NCBI RefSeq assembly: GCF_000196675.2
Contig: NC_015312.1
Coordinates: 2,418,001-2,482,000 of the forward strand
Origin: Pseudonocardia benzenivorans CB1190
GTDB lineage: Bacteria; Actinomycetota; Actinomycetes; Mycobacteriales; Pseudonocardiaceae
Reading direction: 5' to 3'
DNA: 64,000 nt
The translations under genes and the position numbers were made by a program. A model generated the notes under the pieces. That model ran no database searches. It saw only the letters and a program-made list of their open reading frames with translations, and was not told the origin of the DNA. This document shows, piece after piece, positions 1 through 7,082 of this stretch (position 1 is its first letter; each line of letters opens with the position of its first letter).

Positions 1-1
1 T

Positions 2-358
2 GCCATCGGGATCCGGGTCGATGCCTACATCGTCGGCGCCTACATCGCCGCGGCGCTGCTGTTCGCGCTGGCCGCGGTGCTGCTGGCCGGGTACGCGCAG
101 AACCCGGCGCCCACGATGGGCAACCCGTATCTGTTCCAGACGGTCATGGCCGTCGTGATCGGTGGGACGAGCCTCGCGGGCGGCCGCGGCAGCGTCGTCG
201 CGACGGCGGTGGCCGCACTGTTCCTGACCCAGCTGGGCCAGGTCGTCCTCACGCTGGGAGCCGACGCCGCGGTCCAACTGCTCGTGCAGGCGATCGCGAT
301 GGCGCTCGCGCTGGCCGGCGCAGCCTGGCTGAACCGTCGTCGGGGGAGCGGGGTGTGA
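2..358 (+). CDS. ABC transporter permease, RbsC/sugar type (C-terminal part)
   Basis: This is the last ~118 residues of an inner-membrane permease; the reading frame is open from base 2 and the start lies outside the window. Three hydrophobic segments are visible, and the conserved segment reading VVIGGTSLAGGRGS is the signature of the BPD_transp_2 (RbsC/AraH-like) family of sugar exporters/importers. The stop overlaps the GTG start of the following hydrolase (GTGA), so the two are translationally coupled. The matching ATPase is presumably upstream of the window. A substrate-binding lipoprotein that could serve it lies at 4335-5453. Substrate unknown; the neighbouring aldolase and dehydrogenase suggest a sugar or sugar acid. 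Confidence 0.85.
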   Translation, partial: AIGIRVDAYIVGAYIAAALLFALAAVLLAGYAQNPAPTMGNPYLFQTVMAVVIGGTSLAGGRGSVVATAVAALFLTQLGQVVLTLGADAAVQLLVQAIAMALALAGAAWLNRRRGSGV

Positions 359-1146
359 CCACGGTCGGCGGGCAGCTGGCGGCCGGCCTCCTGCCGCCCG
401 AACGCGGTCATCCGCTGGTGAGCAGGCCGGTCGACGGGTTCCGGCTCGCATACGACCGGTGCGGGACCGGCCCCGCCGTCGTGCTGCTGCACGGCGGCCA
501 CGGCGACCGGACGGACTGGACCGATGTCGCCGTGAGCCTCCGGGGCACCGTCGTCGCGCCCGACCTGCGTGGGGTCGGCGAGTCCGACCGGTGGTCCGCC
601 GGGGACGTGTCGGTGCCGGCCCAGGCCAGGAGCGTCGCCGGGTTGATCGACGAGCTCCGGATCGGTTCCGTCGTGGTCGCCGGCTACGGGATCGGTGCCG
701 CAGTCGCCCTCGAGCTCGCGACGCGACGCCCGGGTCGGGTCTCGGGCCTCGTGATCACGCCGCCACCCGCGGTCCCGCCGCGCGCCACGGCCGGACCGCT
801 GCGCGAGGTCCTGGCCAGGGCGTGGACCAGATGGTCGGGCCCGAACGTCGTCGATCTGTCGACCCGCCTCGACCACCTCGTGGCGCAGTCCGATCGACGG
901 CTGATGCGGATGTCGGCACCACTCGGTCGCGGGGACGTCGTGACGATCCCGACGACGATCCTGTGGCCCCTGCTCGACCCGCTCGTGCGCCCGTCGTTCT
1001 TCGATCGTCTCTCGGACCGGTTCACCCGGGTGACGGTCCGAGGGCTCCCCGGGGTCGGGCACTTCGTGCCCGTCGAGCAACCGCCGGCGCTGGTCGGCGC
1101 CATTCACGAGATGATCGAGGGGAGACGGGCACGTCATGCGTCCTGA
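355..1146 (+). CDS. Alpha/beta-hydrolase fold protein lacking the nucleophile
   Basis: The 263-residue protein has the alpha/beta-hydrolase layout: HG oxyanion motif near residue 47, DLRGVGESD near 70-78, nucleophile elbow at 110-114, acid candidate Asp208 and base candidate His236 (GVGHFVP). The elbow reads G-Y-G-I-G, so the position normally held by Ser or Asp (residue 112) is Gly. The paralogue at 5634-6485 has G-Y-D-I-G there. This protein may therefore be non-hydrolytic, or use another mechanism. The GTG start overlaps the permease stop, and its 3' end overlaps the aldolase start by 11 bases, indicating one operon. A lactonase-like job would suit the sugar-acid context but is only inference. 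Confidence 0.8.
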   Translation: MTTVGGQLAAGLLPPERGHPLVSRPVDGFRLAYDRCGTGPAVVLLHGGHGDRTDWTDVAVSLRGTVVAPDLRGVGESDRWSAGDVSVPAQARSVAGLIDELRIGSVVVAGYGIGAAVALELATRRPGRVSGLVITPPPAVPPRATAGPLREVLARAWTRWSGPNVVDLSTRLDHLVAQSDRRLMRMSAPLGRGDVVTIPTTILWPLLDPLVRPSFFDRLSDRFTRVTVRGLPGVGHFVPVEQPPALVGAIHEMIEGRRARHAS

Positions 1147-1900
1147 CCAGGTCTCGCTGGGTGGCTGGTGCCATCTGGACGCGGCGTTCGCGGTGGAGCT
1201 GATGGCCTCGGTCGGGTTCGACTGGTGCTGTCTGGACATGCAACACGGCACGATCCGTACGCCCGAGATCGTCGGCCTGCTGCAGGCCGTCCGCGCGCGG
1301 GCCGGGACTGCGCTCGTGCGAGTGCCGGGCGGTGACCCCCACCTGGTCGGCGCGGTCCTCGACGCCGGCGCCGACGGCATCGTCGTGCCGCAGGTCTCGA
1401 GCGTCGAGCAGGCCCGAGCCGCCGTGGCCGCGTGCCGATACGCCCCGCACGGAACCCGAAGCTGGGGACCGCTCACCGCCAAGCTCGCCGGCCCCCGACC
1501 CGAGCCTGCCGAGCTCGGCGCGGCGCGGTGCTACGTGATGGTCGAGGACGGTGCCGGCGTCTCGAACGTCGCGGACATCGCGGCCGTCCCCGGTCTGGCG
1601 GGGGTGATCGTCGGGCCGGCCGATCTCGCGCTGGACCTGTTCGGCAGTCCGTACCTCACGTCGGATCCGGGGACGGTCGAGGCCGTCGCACCCGTCGTTG
1701 CGGCGTGCCGGGCCAACGACATCGCCGCAGGTGTCTTCTGCGGGACGGGAAACGTGGGGCTGTGGCGGTCGGCGGGCTTCAGCATGCTCGCGGTGGAGTC
1801 GGACTCGGCACTGCTGCTCTCGGCCGCACGGCGCGCGCTCGCGGAAGCGCGCGCGGTACTCGCCGACCGACTGCCCGATCACCGGGAGCACGCGCGGTGA
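1136..1900 (+). CDS. HpcH/HpaI-family class II aldolase
   Basis: The 254-residue protein matches metal-dependent pyruvate-type aldolases that cleave 2-keto-3-deoxy sugar acids or 4-hydroxy-2-oxo acids. Visible features are DMQHG (catalytic His37), Arg62 in VRVPGG, the GADGIVVP strand, the YAPHGTRSWGP loop (family YPPxGxRG), metal ligand Glu137 in VMVED and Asp163 in GPADLALDL. Its length is usual for the family. The ATG overlaps the end of the hydrolase gene, with a purine-rich ribosome site at 1117-1125. In this operon it most likely performs the final C-C cleavage of a sugar-acid pathway; the exact substrate cannot be read from the sequence. Confidence 0.88.
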   Translation: MRPDQVSLGGWCHLDAAFAVELMASVGFDWCCLDMQHGTIRTPEIVGLLQAVRARAGTALVRVPGGDPHLVGAVLDAGADGIVVPQVSSVEQARAAVAACRYAPHGTRSWGPLTAKLAGPRPEPAELGAARCYVMVEDGAGVSNVADIAAVPGLAGVIVGPADLALDLFGSPYLTSDPGTVEAVAPVVAACRANDIAAGVFCGTGNVGLWRSAGFSMLAVESDSALLLSAARRALAEARAVLADRLPDHREHAR

Positions 1901-1975
1901 TGAAGCCGGGCTCGGAACCGACCTGTGGACGACGACCCGGACGGCGCCGGCGTCCCCGGACCGGGATGACCCGCC

Positions 1976-1990
1976 GTCCCGACGTGGGAC
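1976..1990. promoter_or_regulatory. Operator 1 of GTCCC-N5-GGGAC trio
   Basis: Perfect 5-bp arms around GACGT. The same palindrome occurs at 3253-3267 and 4246-4260. A weak -10-like GATGCT starts 24 bases after its last base, matching the spacing of the two better promoters. It precedes the alcohol dehydrogenase start by 63 bases. The binding protein is unknown and no regulator gene of the set is in this window. Confidence 0.6.
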
Positions 1991-2053
1991 AGCCCGGTGG
2001 CGGTTCCCCGGACGATGCTCGTGCTCGGGTGGAATGTCGACGAGAGGATTTCC

Positions 2054-3166
2054 GTGCCGGACAACTCCCGCAACGCGGCGCGCGGCGTCGTCGCTGCTCT
2101 CGCCGGGCCGCGGTCGGTCGAGTTGCAGCAGTATGCGCTGCCGGAACCGGGCCCCGGTGAGGCGCTGCTCGAGGTACTGCGGGCCAACGTGTGCGGCTCG
2201 GATGTCGGCATCTTCCACCATCGCAACCCTGTGCTGCGCGACGTCGTGCTCGGTCACGAGTTCGTCGCGCGGGTGAGCGCGCTGGGCGACGGGCTCATCC
2301 AGGACTCGGCCGGTACGCCCGTGTCCGTCGGGGACCGGGTCGTCGTCGTGTACTTCCGCGTGTGTGGCCGTTGCCGGCCGTGTGGGCGCGGAGAGTTCAA
2401 CATGTGCGTGCACTGGGCGGACACGATGGCGGCGCCGCCGGGCCGTGCGCCGCACTTCCACGGCGCGTTCGCCACGCACTACCACCTGGCCGCCGGCCGG
2501 CACTTCTACGTCGTGCCCGACGTCCTGACCGACGCCGAGGTCGCCGGGGCGAACTGCGGCCTGGCGCAGATGCTCTTCACGTCGGAACGGATGGGCGTCC
2601 GGCGAGGTCTGACTGTCGTCGTGCAGGGATGTGGTGGCCTCGGGCTCTACGCCTGCGCGATCGGCGCAGCATCCGGCGCGAGGGTGATCGCCGTCGACCG
2701 CGACCCGCGCAGGATCGCCGCGGCCGTGCAGTTCGGCGCCGCCGAGGTGGTGGACCTCGGTGTCCACACGACGGCCGCGGACCGCGAGCGACGGATGCTC
2801 GACCTCACCGACGGCGATGGCGCCGACCTGGTGGTGGAGGTGACGGGCCGGCCGGAGGCGTTCGGCGAGGCGGTCTCGTTCGCGCGTACGGGCGGTTCGA
2901 TAGCCTCGGTCGGCAATCTGGGGGTCGGTCCCGGCTCCGAGCTGGCGATCTCGCCCGCGACGTTCACGCGCAAGAACCTCACGGTCAAGGGCTACCTCCG
3001 CTACGACCCGTGGTACCTGCGCCGGGCGCTCGACTTCCTCGTCGACACCCGCGACCTGCACCCCTACGGGACGATGTCCGATCGCGTCTACGCCCTCGAC
3101 GAGATTCCCGCCGCGGTCGCGCGCACGGAGTCCGGCCACGCGATGCGGGCCGCCGTCGTCCCGTGA
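2054..3166 (+). CDS. Zinc-dependent alcohol dehydrogenase (MDR family)
   Basis: A cytoplasmic NAD(P)-dependent dehydrogenase of 370 residues. Catalytic-zinc ligands are Cys47 (VCGSD) and the GHE motif at 67-69; the structural-zinc lobe has Cys104, 107, 110 and 118. The Rossmann motif GCGGLG follows around residue 195. The GTG at 2054 was chosen because GAGAGG lies 6 bases upstream, and because the upstream operator then has the same promoter-to-start geometry as its two sister sites; an earlier in-frame GTG at 1997 would place the start almost on the operator. Likely oxidises a sugar, polyol or sugar-derived alcohol in the same pathway as the aldolase. Confidence 0.88.
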   Translation: MPDNSRNAARGVVAALAGPRSVELQQYALPEPGPGEALLEVLRANVCGSDVGIFHHRNPVLRDVVLGHEFVARVSALGDGLIQDSAGTPVSVGDRVVVVYFRVCGRCRPCGRGEFNMCVHWADTMAAPPGRAPHFHGAFATHYHLAAGRHFYVVPDVLTDAEVAGANCGLAQMLFTSERMGVRRGLTVVVQGCGGLGLYACAIGAASGARVIAVDRDPRRIAAAVQFGAAEVVDLGVHTTAADRERRMLDLTDGDGADLVVEVTGRPEAFGEAVSFARTGGSIASVGNLGVGPGSELAISPATFTRKNLTVKGYLRYDPWYLRRALDFLVDTRDLHPYGTMSDRVYALDEIPAAVARTESGHAMRAAVVP

Positions 3167-3252
3167 CGCGGCGGCACCGCGGTCGACGCGGTGCCCGGTG
3201 CCGTCCGGTGCGCGAATCCGGTGAGGACCCGATCCCGGGTGGCTCGGGGAGC

Positions 3253-3267
3253 GTCCCAAGGCGGGAC
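3253..3267. promoter_or_regulatory. Operator 2 of GTCCC-N5-GGGAC trio
   Basis: Perfect 5-bp arms around AAGGC, followed by AAC as in operator 3. The putative -10 TAACGT begins at 3291, 24 bases after the operator end, so the palindrome occupies the -35 region. It lies 69 bases before the isomerase ATG. Confidence 0.7.
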
Positions 3268-3290
3268 AACGTCCGGACCGGGCGTCTCCC

Positions 3291-3296
3291 TAACGT
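3291..3296 (+). promoter_or_regulatory. Putative -10 element of the isomerase gene
   Basis: TAACGT fits TAnnnT, 41 bases before the ATG. No good -35 hexamer is present; the palindrome covers that position, which suits either a repressor site or a Class II activator site. Confidence 0.5.
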
Positions 3297-3336
3297 CGAC
3301 GTCGCCCCGAAACATGGACTCGATCAGGGAGACACG

Positions 3337-4197
3337 ATGACCAACGGCACTCGCGGCGTTCCGGGGCTGATCCTCGGCTACGGCAATCTCACCGGGATCG
3401 CCTTCGAGGAACGGGTTGCCGCAGCAGCGGCGGCCGGCGTCGATGCGATCGGGTACTCGGTACTCGAGTTCCAGGATGCGAAGCGCAACGGCATCGACGC
3501 GAAGGACCTCGCCGCGATCGCCGAGAACGCGGCCATCCACGTGGCGGAGGTGGAGATCGGTCTCGGGTTCGACGGACCTGCCGACGGGCGCCGATGGGGT
3601 CCCGTGTCGTTCCCCTGGGACCTGCCCTACATGGACGCAGGCGTGGAGCAGGATCTGCTCGACCTCGCCGGCGCGTTCGAGGCCCATCACATCGTGGTCG
3701 CAGGATCCTCGCACCGACAGGGAACCGACACTGCTCGTCGGTTCGCCCGCCTGTGCGATCGAGCGGCAGAGGTCGGCGCGAAGGTCGCCATCGAGTTCCT
3801 CCCCGGAACCGATATCCCGGACATCGCCACGTCGCTGGCGGTCGTGCAGTCGGCCGACCGCGACAACGGGGGGCTGTGCGTGGACAACTGGCACTTCATG
3901 CGCGGAAACCGCGACGACGCGGCGCTACGGTCGCTCCCGGCCGACCGCGTGGTGGTCGTCCAGCTGTCGGACGGCCCCGCCGCGCCGCTGACCGACGACT
4001 ACTTCGAGGAGACGTTGAAGCATCGCCGGCTCTTCGGCGACGGCGACTGGGACGTCGCCGGTTTCCTCGCGACGCTGCGGACGAACGGCGTCACCGCTCC
4101 GGTCTCGATCGAGATCCTGTCGGAGAACTGGCACGCGCGGCCGATCGTGCAGACCGCCACGACCTTCGTCGCGCGTGCTCGGGCGCTCGAGGGTTGA
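3337..4197 (+). CDS. Sugar phosphate isomerase/epimerase, TIM-barrel (AP endonuclease 2 family)
   Basis: A 286-residue protein of the xylose-isomerase-like TIM-barrel fold (IolE, KDG/tagatose epimerase relatives). The metal-site carboxylates and histidines typical of the fold appear in order: AIEFLP, GLCVDNWHF, QLSDGP and SIEIL. CAGGGAG just upstream of the ATG at 3337 supports the start. It is a single-gene transcription unit behind its own operator and promoter. Its role is most likely isomerisation, epimerisation or dehydration of a sugar or inositol-type intermediate acting with the adjacent dehydrogenase and aldolase. The exact reaction is undetermined. Confidence 0.82.
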   Translation: MTNGTRGVPGLILGYGNLTGIAFEERVAAAAAAGVDAIGYSVLEFQDAKRNGIDAKDLAAIAENAAIHVAEVEIGLGFDGPADGRRWGPVSFPWDLPYMDAGVEQDLLDLAGAFEAHHIVVAGSSHRQGTDTARRFARLCDRAAEVGAKVAIEFLPGTDIPDIATSLAVVQSADRDNGGLCVDNWHFMRGNRDDAALRSLPADRVVVVQLSDGPAAPLTDDYFEETLKHRRLFGDGDWDVAGFLATLRTNGVTAPVSIEILSENWHARPIVQTATTFVARARALEG

Positions 4198-4245
4198 GAC
4201 GCTCCTCGGACGCCCGTGTCGCGCCGCCCCGCGGGCGCGCCCGTC

Positions 4246-4260
4246 GTCCCAACGCGGGAC
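4246..4260. promoter_or_regulatory. Operator 3 of GTCCC-N5-GGGAC trio
   Basis: Perfect 5-bp arms around AACGC, followed by AAC. The -10 candidate TAGCCT begins at 4284, again 24 bases after the operator end. It precedes the substrate-binding lipoprotein gene by 74 bases. Confidence 0.7.
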
Positions 4261-4295
4261 AACTCGCAGGTCGGGCCGCTGCATAGCCTCGACCT

Positions 4296-4312
4296 GATCC
4301 GAAGGCCGGATC
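4296..4312. promoter_or_regulatory. Leader palindrome GATCCG-N5-CGGATC
   Basis: A perfect 6-bp inverted repeat around AAGGC lies downstream of the putative -10 (4284-4289), so it would sit in the start region of the lipoprotein transcript. It could be a second operator or an mRNA hairpin. It is absent from the two sister promoters. Confidence 0.35.
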
Positions 4313-4334
4313 AACCGTATCGAGGAAGACCGGT

Positions 4335-5453
4335 ATGCACCCCGCGCGTCTCTCACGTTCCCACCTCTTCGCCGCCGTGACGGCGATCGTCTCGGCGGTC
4401 GCACTGGCCGCCTGCGCCCCGGCGCCGGCGGGCGGCACCACGCCGGCCGGCGGGGCCACGTCCGCGGCAGCGGCGGGCGCGCCCGGCGACATCACCTCGC
4501 TGTGCCCACCGGAGCCGACGAAGGTCGTCTACATCAAGTCGGCGGGTGGGCAGGTGTGGGCGGCGATCTCCAACGCCGAGTTCCAGGCCGAGGCGGCGAA
4601 GTGCCCCACCGTGGAGGCGAGTTGGTACAACGGCACCACCGGACAGCAGGCCGCGATCGCCGCCACGAACGCCGCGGTGGCCCAGGGCGCGAAGGTCGTG
4701 GTCATCAGTCCCGACTTCGGCCCCTCGCAGCTGCCCTCGATGCGCAAGGCCATGCAGGCGGGTGTCAAGGTGGTCAGCACCGTCAACGACGTCACCGGTC
4801 AGAAGGGCACCGACTACGTCGAGTCCGTGGTGTGGGACACCGACGCGATCGCACGCAACCAGGCGACGTGGCTGGCCGAGAACGTGGGCAACGGCAAGGT
4901 GGCGTTCCTGGGTGGGCAGCCGGGCGCGCCGTCGACCGAGAAGACGTTCACCGCGTTCGCCGCCGCGCTGAAGCAGTACGCGCCGGGAATCCAGCTCGTC
5001 CCCGACACCTGGGTGCCGACGAACTGGGACGCCTCGCAGAAACGGCGCGCCGTCGCCGGGCTGATCGCCCAGAACGGCCAGTACGCGGCGTTCGTGAGTG
5101 ACTACGGTGCCTCCGACATCGGCGCGGTGCAGGCGATCGTCGACGCGGGGGCGACGATGCCCGCGTTCCTCAACATCGGTTCGTCGCAGGGTTTCGTGTG
5201 CGCCGTCGCGCAACACAGGATCGCCTGGCTCGGCCAGGACGGGACCACCCAGATGTCGGCCGCGTCGCTGCGGGTCGGGCTTGCGGCGCTGGCGGGGAAG
5301 CAGAGCGCAGAACCGGTCCCGTTCGTGCTCTCCGTGTACGCCGACACCGCCGCCGGAAAGGTCCCGACGTGCGACCCGTCGATCTCGCCGGACGCGGACC
5401 TGTCGTCGAGCCTTCCGGTCGACACGCTCAAGGCGGTCCTGAACGGCGGCTGA
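4335..5453 (+). CDS. Sugar ABC transporter substrate-binding lipoprotein
   Basis: A 372-residue exported protein. An n-region with Arg/His, a hydrophobic core and the lipobox LAAC place the lipidated Cys at residue 27, followed by a Gly/Thr/Pro/Ala linker. The body is a type-1 periplasmic-binding fold (ribose/xylose-binding style), with an early NGTTGQQAAIAATNAAV segment typical of sugar binders. No transport genes follow; the partner permease is probably the one ending at 358. Separate promoter and operator allow higher expression of the binding protein than of the membrane parts, as is usual. The ligand is not identifiable. Confidence 0.87.
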   Translation: MHPARLSRSHLFAAVTAIVSAVALAACAPAPAGGTTPAGGATSAAAAGAPGDITSLCPPEPTKVVYIKSAGGQVWAAISNAEFQAEAAKCPTVEASWYNGTTGQQAAIAATNAAVAQGAKVVVISPDFGPSQLPSMRKAMQAGVKVVSTVNDVTGQKGTDYVESVVWDTDAIARNQATWLAENVGNGKVAFLGGQPGAPSTEKTFTAFAAALKQYAPGIQLVPDTWVPTNWDASQKRRAVAGLIAQNGQYAAFVSDYGASDIGAVQAIVDAGATMPAFLNIGSSQGFVCAVAQHRIAWLGQDGTTQMSAASLRVGLAALAGKQSAEPVPFVLSVYADTAAGKVPTCDPSISPDADLSSSLPVDTLKAVLNGG

Positions 5454-5576
5454 GCGGGCCGAGGGAGGAGCCGGTCACGTGGCGACGGGCGGCCGTCCCA
5501 GGACCCGGCGCATGTGGCGCCGATCCTGTGCACGCTCGGGGGCACACCGATGCCGTCGTCAACCTGCCACCCCCGA

Positions 5577-5615
5577 GGAGGCGCGCACCCTCTCCAGCTC
5601 GAGGGCGCGGCCTCC
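5577..5615. terminator. Imperfect GC-rich hairpin between convergent genes
   Basis: Arms starting GGAGGCGCGC and ending GCGCGGCCTCC pair with one bulge on each side around an 8-base loop. It lies between the lipoprotein gene (+) and the hydrolase gene (-). There is no T-run, as is common in high-GC actinobacteria. Confidence 0.45.
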
Positions 5616-5633
5616 GTGGGGTTCTGACCCCGC

Positions 5634-6485
5634 TCAGCGACCAAGGCGGTCGATTGCCGATCGGACGGCGTCGGCGAACACCTCGGGCGCCTCGACCGGG
5701 ACGTAGTGTCCGACCCCGTCGACGTGGTGCACCGTCGCGGCGCTGTACCACTCGCCGACGCGGTCGGCCCATGCCCGGGGGAACAACGGGTCGAACTCCG
5801 GCCACAGCACCGTGATCGGGGTGGCGGCCGGTTCGGCCGGGGACGACTCCTCCAGCGACCGGACGACGGTCGCGCTGCCGGCGCGGTACCAGCCGACGGA
5901 CGCGGCGAATGCGCCCGGCGCGCCGTAGCTCGCGGTCAGGCGGTCGAGGAGCGCCTCGGAGGGGGTGAACGCCGGACCGGACCAGTGGGACCAGAAGTGG
6001 CGGAGGTGGGCGCGCACGGCATCGGGACGCCCGTCGAGCAGCTCGTCGGCGAGCGGCAGTCGGTGGAACGACTGGTACCAGAACTCCTGCTGCGCGGTGG
6101 GGTCGAGAACCCGACGCCCGATTCCGGGCAGTGGCGGTGCGACGACGAGCTCTGCGACCCGGTCGGGGTGCTGCTGGGCGACGACCTGCGCGATCCGCGA
6201 TCCGATGTCGTAGCCGCCCAGGACGGCGCGGTCGATGCCGAGCTCGTCCATCAGGGCGAGCACGCTCGCGGCCTGCGCCGAAGCCGAGTAGTCGCCGCCG
6301 CGGTGCTTGTCCGACCCGCCGAACCCGCGTAGGTCGGGAGCGATGACGTCGGCGTCGAGCAGACCGGCGACGGCGGCGTAGTCGACCCGGTCCCCGGGCC
6401 AGCCGTGCAGGAGGACGACGGGTGTTCCGGTGCCGGTGCGGTCGTAGGCGAGGCTGAAGCCGTCCACCGAGGATCGTGATCTCAT
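5634..6485 (-). CDS. Alpha/beta hydrolase, epoxide-hydrolase/dehalogenase type
   Basis: A 283-residue alpha/beta hydrolase. The oxyanion motif is HGWPGD (near residue 27), the nucleophile elbow is G-Y-D-I-G with Asp93, the acid lies in LWPEFDPL and the base His in GVGHYVPVE. An Asp nucleophile is the mark of epoxide hydrolases, haloalkane and fluoroacetate dehalogenases. It is clearly related to the protein encoded at 355-1146, which lacks this residue. It is transcribed away from the MarR gene, with 120 bases between the two starts, so a MarR-controlled divergent promoter is possible. Substrate unknown. Confidence 0.85.
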   Translation of the reverse strand: MRSRSSVDGFSLAYDRTGTGTPVVLLHGWPGDRVDYAAVAGLLDADVIAPDLRGFGGSDKHRGGDYSASAQAASVLALMDELGIDRAVLGGYDIGSRIAQVVAQQHPDRVAELVVAPPLPGIGRRVLDPTAQQEFWYQSFHRLPLADELLDGRPDAVRAHLRHFWSHWSGPAFTPSEALLDRLTASYGAPGAFAASVGWYRAGSATVVRSLEESSPAEPAATPITVLWPEFDPLFPRAWADRVGEWYSAATVHHVDGVGHYVPVEAPEVFADAVRSAIDRLGR

Positions 6486-6581
6486 CCGGCTGACGCTACG
6501 AACGAAAGGCGGGCGGAATTGTGACCCAAATTGTGGCGGGGCACCCGTGCGCTCGCCCGGCGTCGGCGAGCGTCCTCGCTA

Positions 6582-6602
6582 ATCATTGCGCTGTGCAATG
6601 AT
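6582..6602. promoter_or_regulatory. MarR-type operator (8-5-8 perfect inverted repeat)
   Basis: ATCATTGC and GCAATGAT flank GCTGT, a perfect palindrome with the TTGC-N5-GCAA core typical of MarR-family sites. It ends at the very start of the MarR coding region, in the divergent gap with the hydrolase gene. This strongly suggests autoregulation and perhaps control of both directions. Confidence 0.75.
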
Positions 6603-6608
6603 GTGTCA

Positions 6609-7082
6609 GTGCAACGACATCCTGGCTCGACGGTCGAGGACCTGGTCGACGCGGTGATGACGGCGAGCCGGGTGATGGTCGCCGTGGCGGCACGCTCGGT
6701 CGCCGCCGTGGACGACGACGTCACGCTCCCGCAGTACCGGGCGCTCGTCGTACTCGCCCAGCGCGGCGGCCTGCGCCCGGCCGACCTCGCCGACCTGCTC
6801 GCCGTGAACCGCTCGACGGCCAGCCGCATGTGCGAGCGGCTGGTCGGCAAGGGGCTCGTCGAGCGCGACAGGTCGGACACCGACCGGCGTGAGGTGGCGC
6901 TGACCCTCACCGAGCGGGGGCGGGTCCTCGTCGACGACGTGACGCGGCGGCGCCGCGCCGAGCTCCGCACACTCGTCACGGCGATGTCGGCCGACACCCG
7001 CGACGGGCTCGTCACCGCGTTGCGGGCCTTCGCCGACGCTGCCGGCGAGCCGGGGGAGCCGGACTGGGCGGTGGTGCTGTGA
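6609..7082 (+). CDS. MarR-family transcriptional regulator
   Basis: A 157-residue winged-helix regulator. The segment LRPADLADLLAVNRSTASRMCERLVGKGLVER-style helix-turn-helix and the DRREVALTLTERGR wing are characteristic; the exact start may be GTG 6603 or 6609, both directly after the palindrome at 6582-6602. It overlaps the chloride channel gene by four bases (GTGA), so the two are co-expressed. Probably senses a small anion, phenolic or stress signal and represses the divergent hydrolase and/or the ClC gene. The ligand cannot be deduced. Confidence 0.86.
   Translation: MQRHPGSTVEDLVDAVMTASRVMVAVAARSVAAVDDDVTLPQYRALVVLAQRGGLRPADLADLLAVNRSTASRMCERLVGKGLVERDRSDTDRREVALTLTERGRVLVDDVTRRRRAELRTLVTAMSADTRDGLVTALRAFADAAGEPGEPDWAVVL

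Noticed and set aside
5479..5706. 75-codon plus-strand frame after the first lipoprotein gene
   Set aside because: It overlaps the hairpin and the convergent hydrolase, with no family features.
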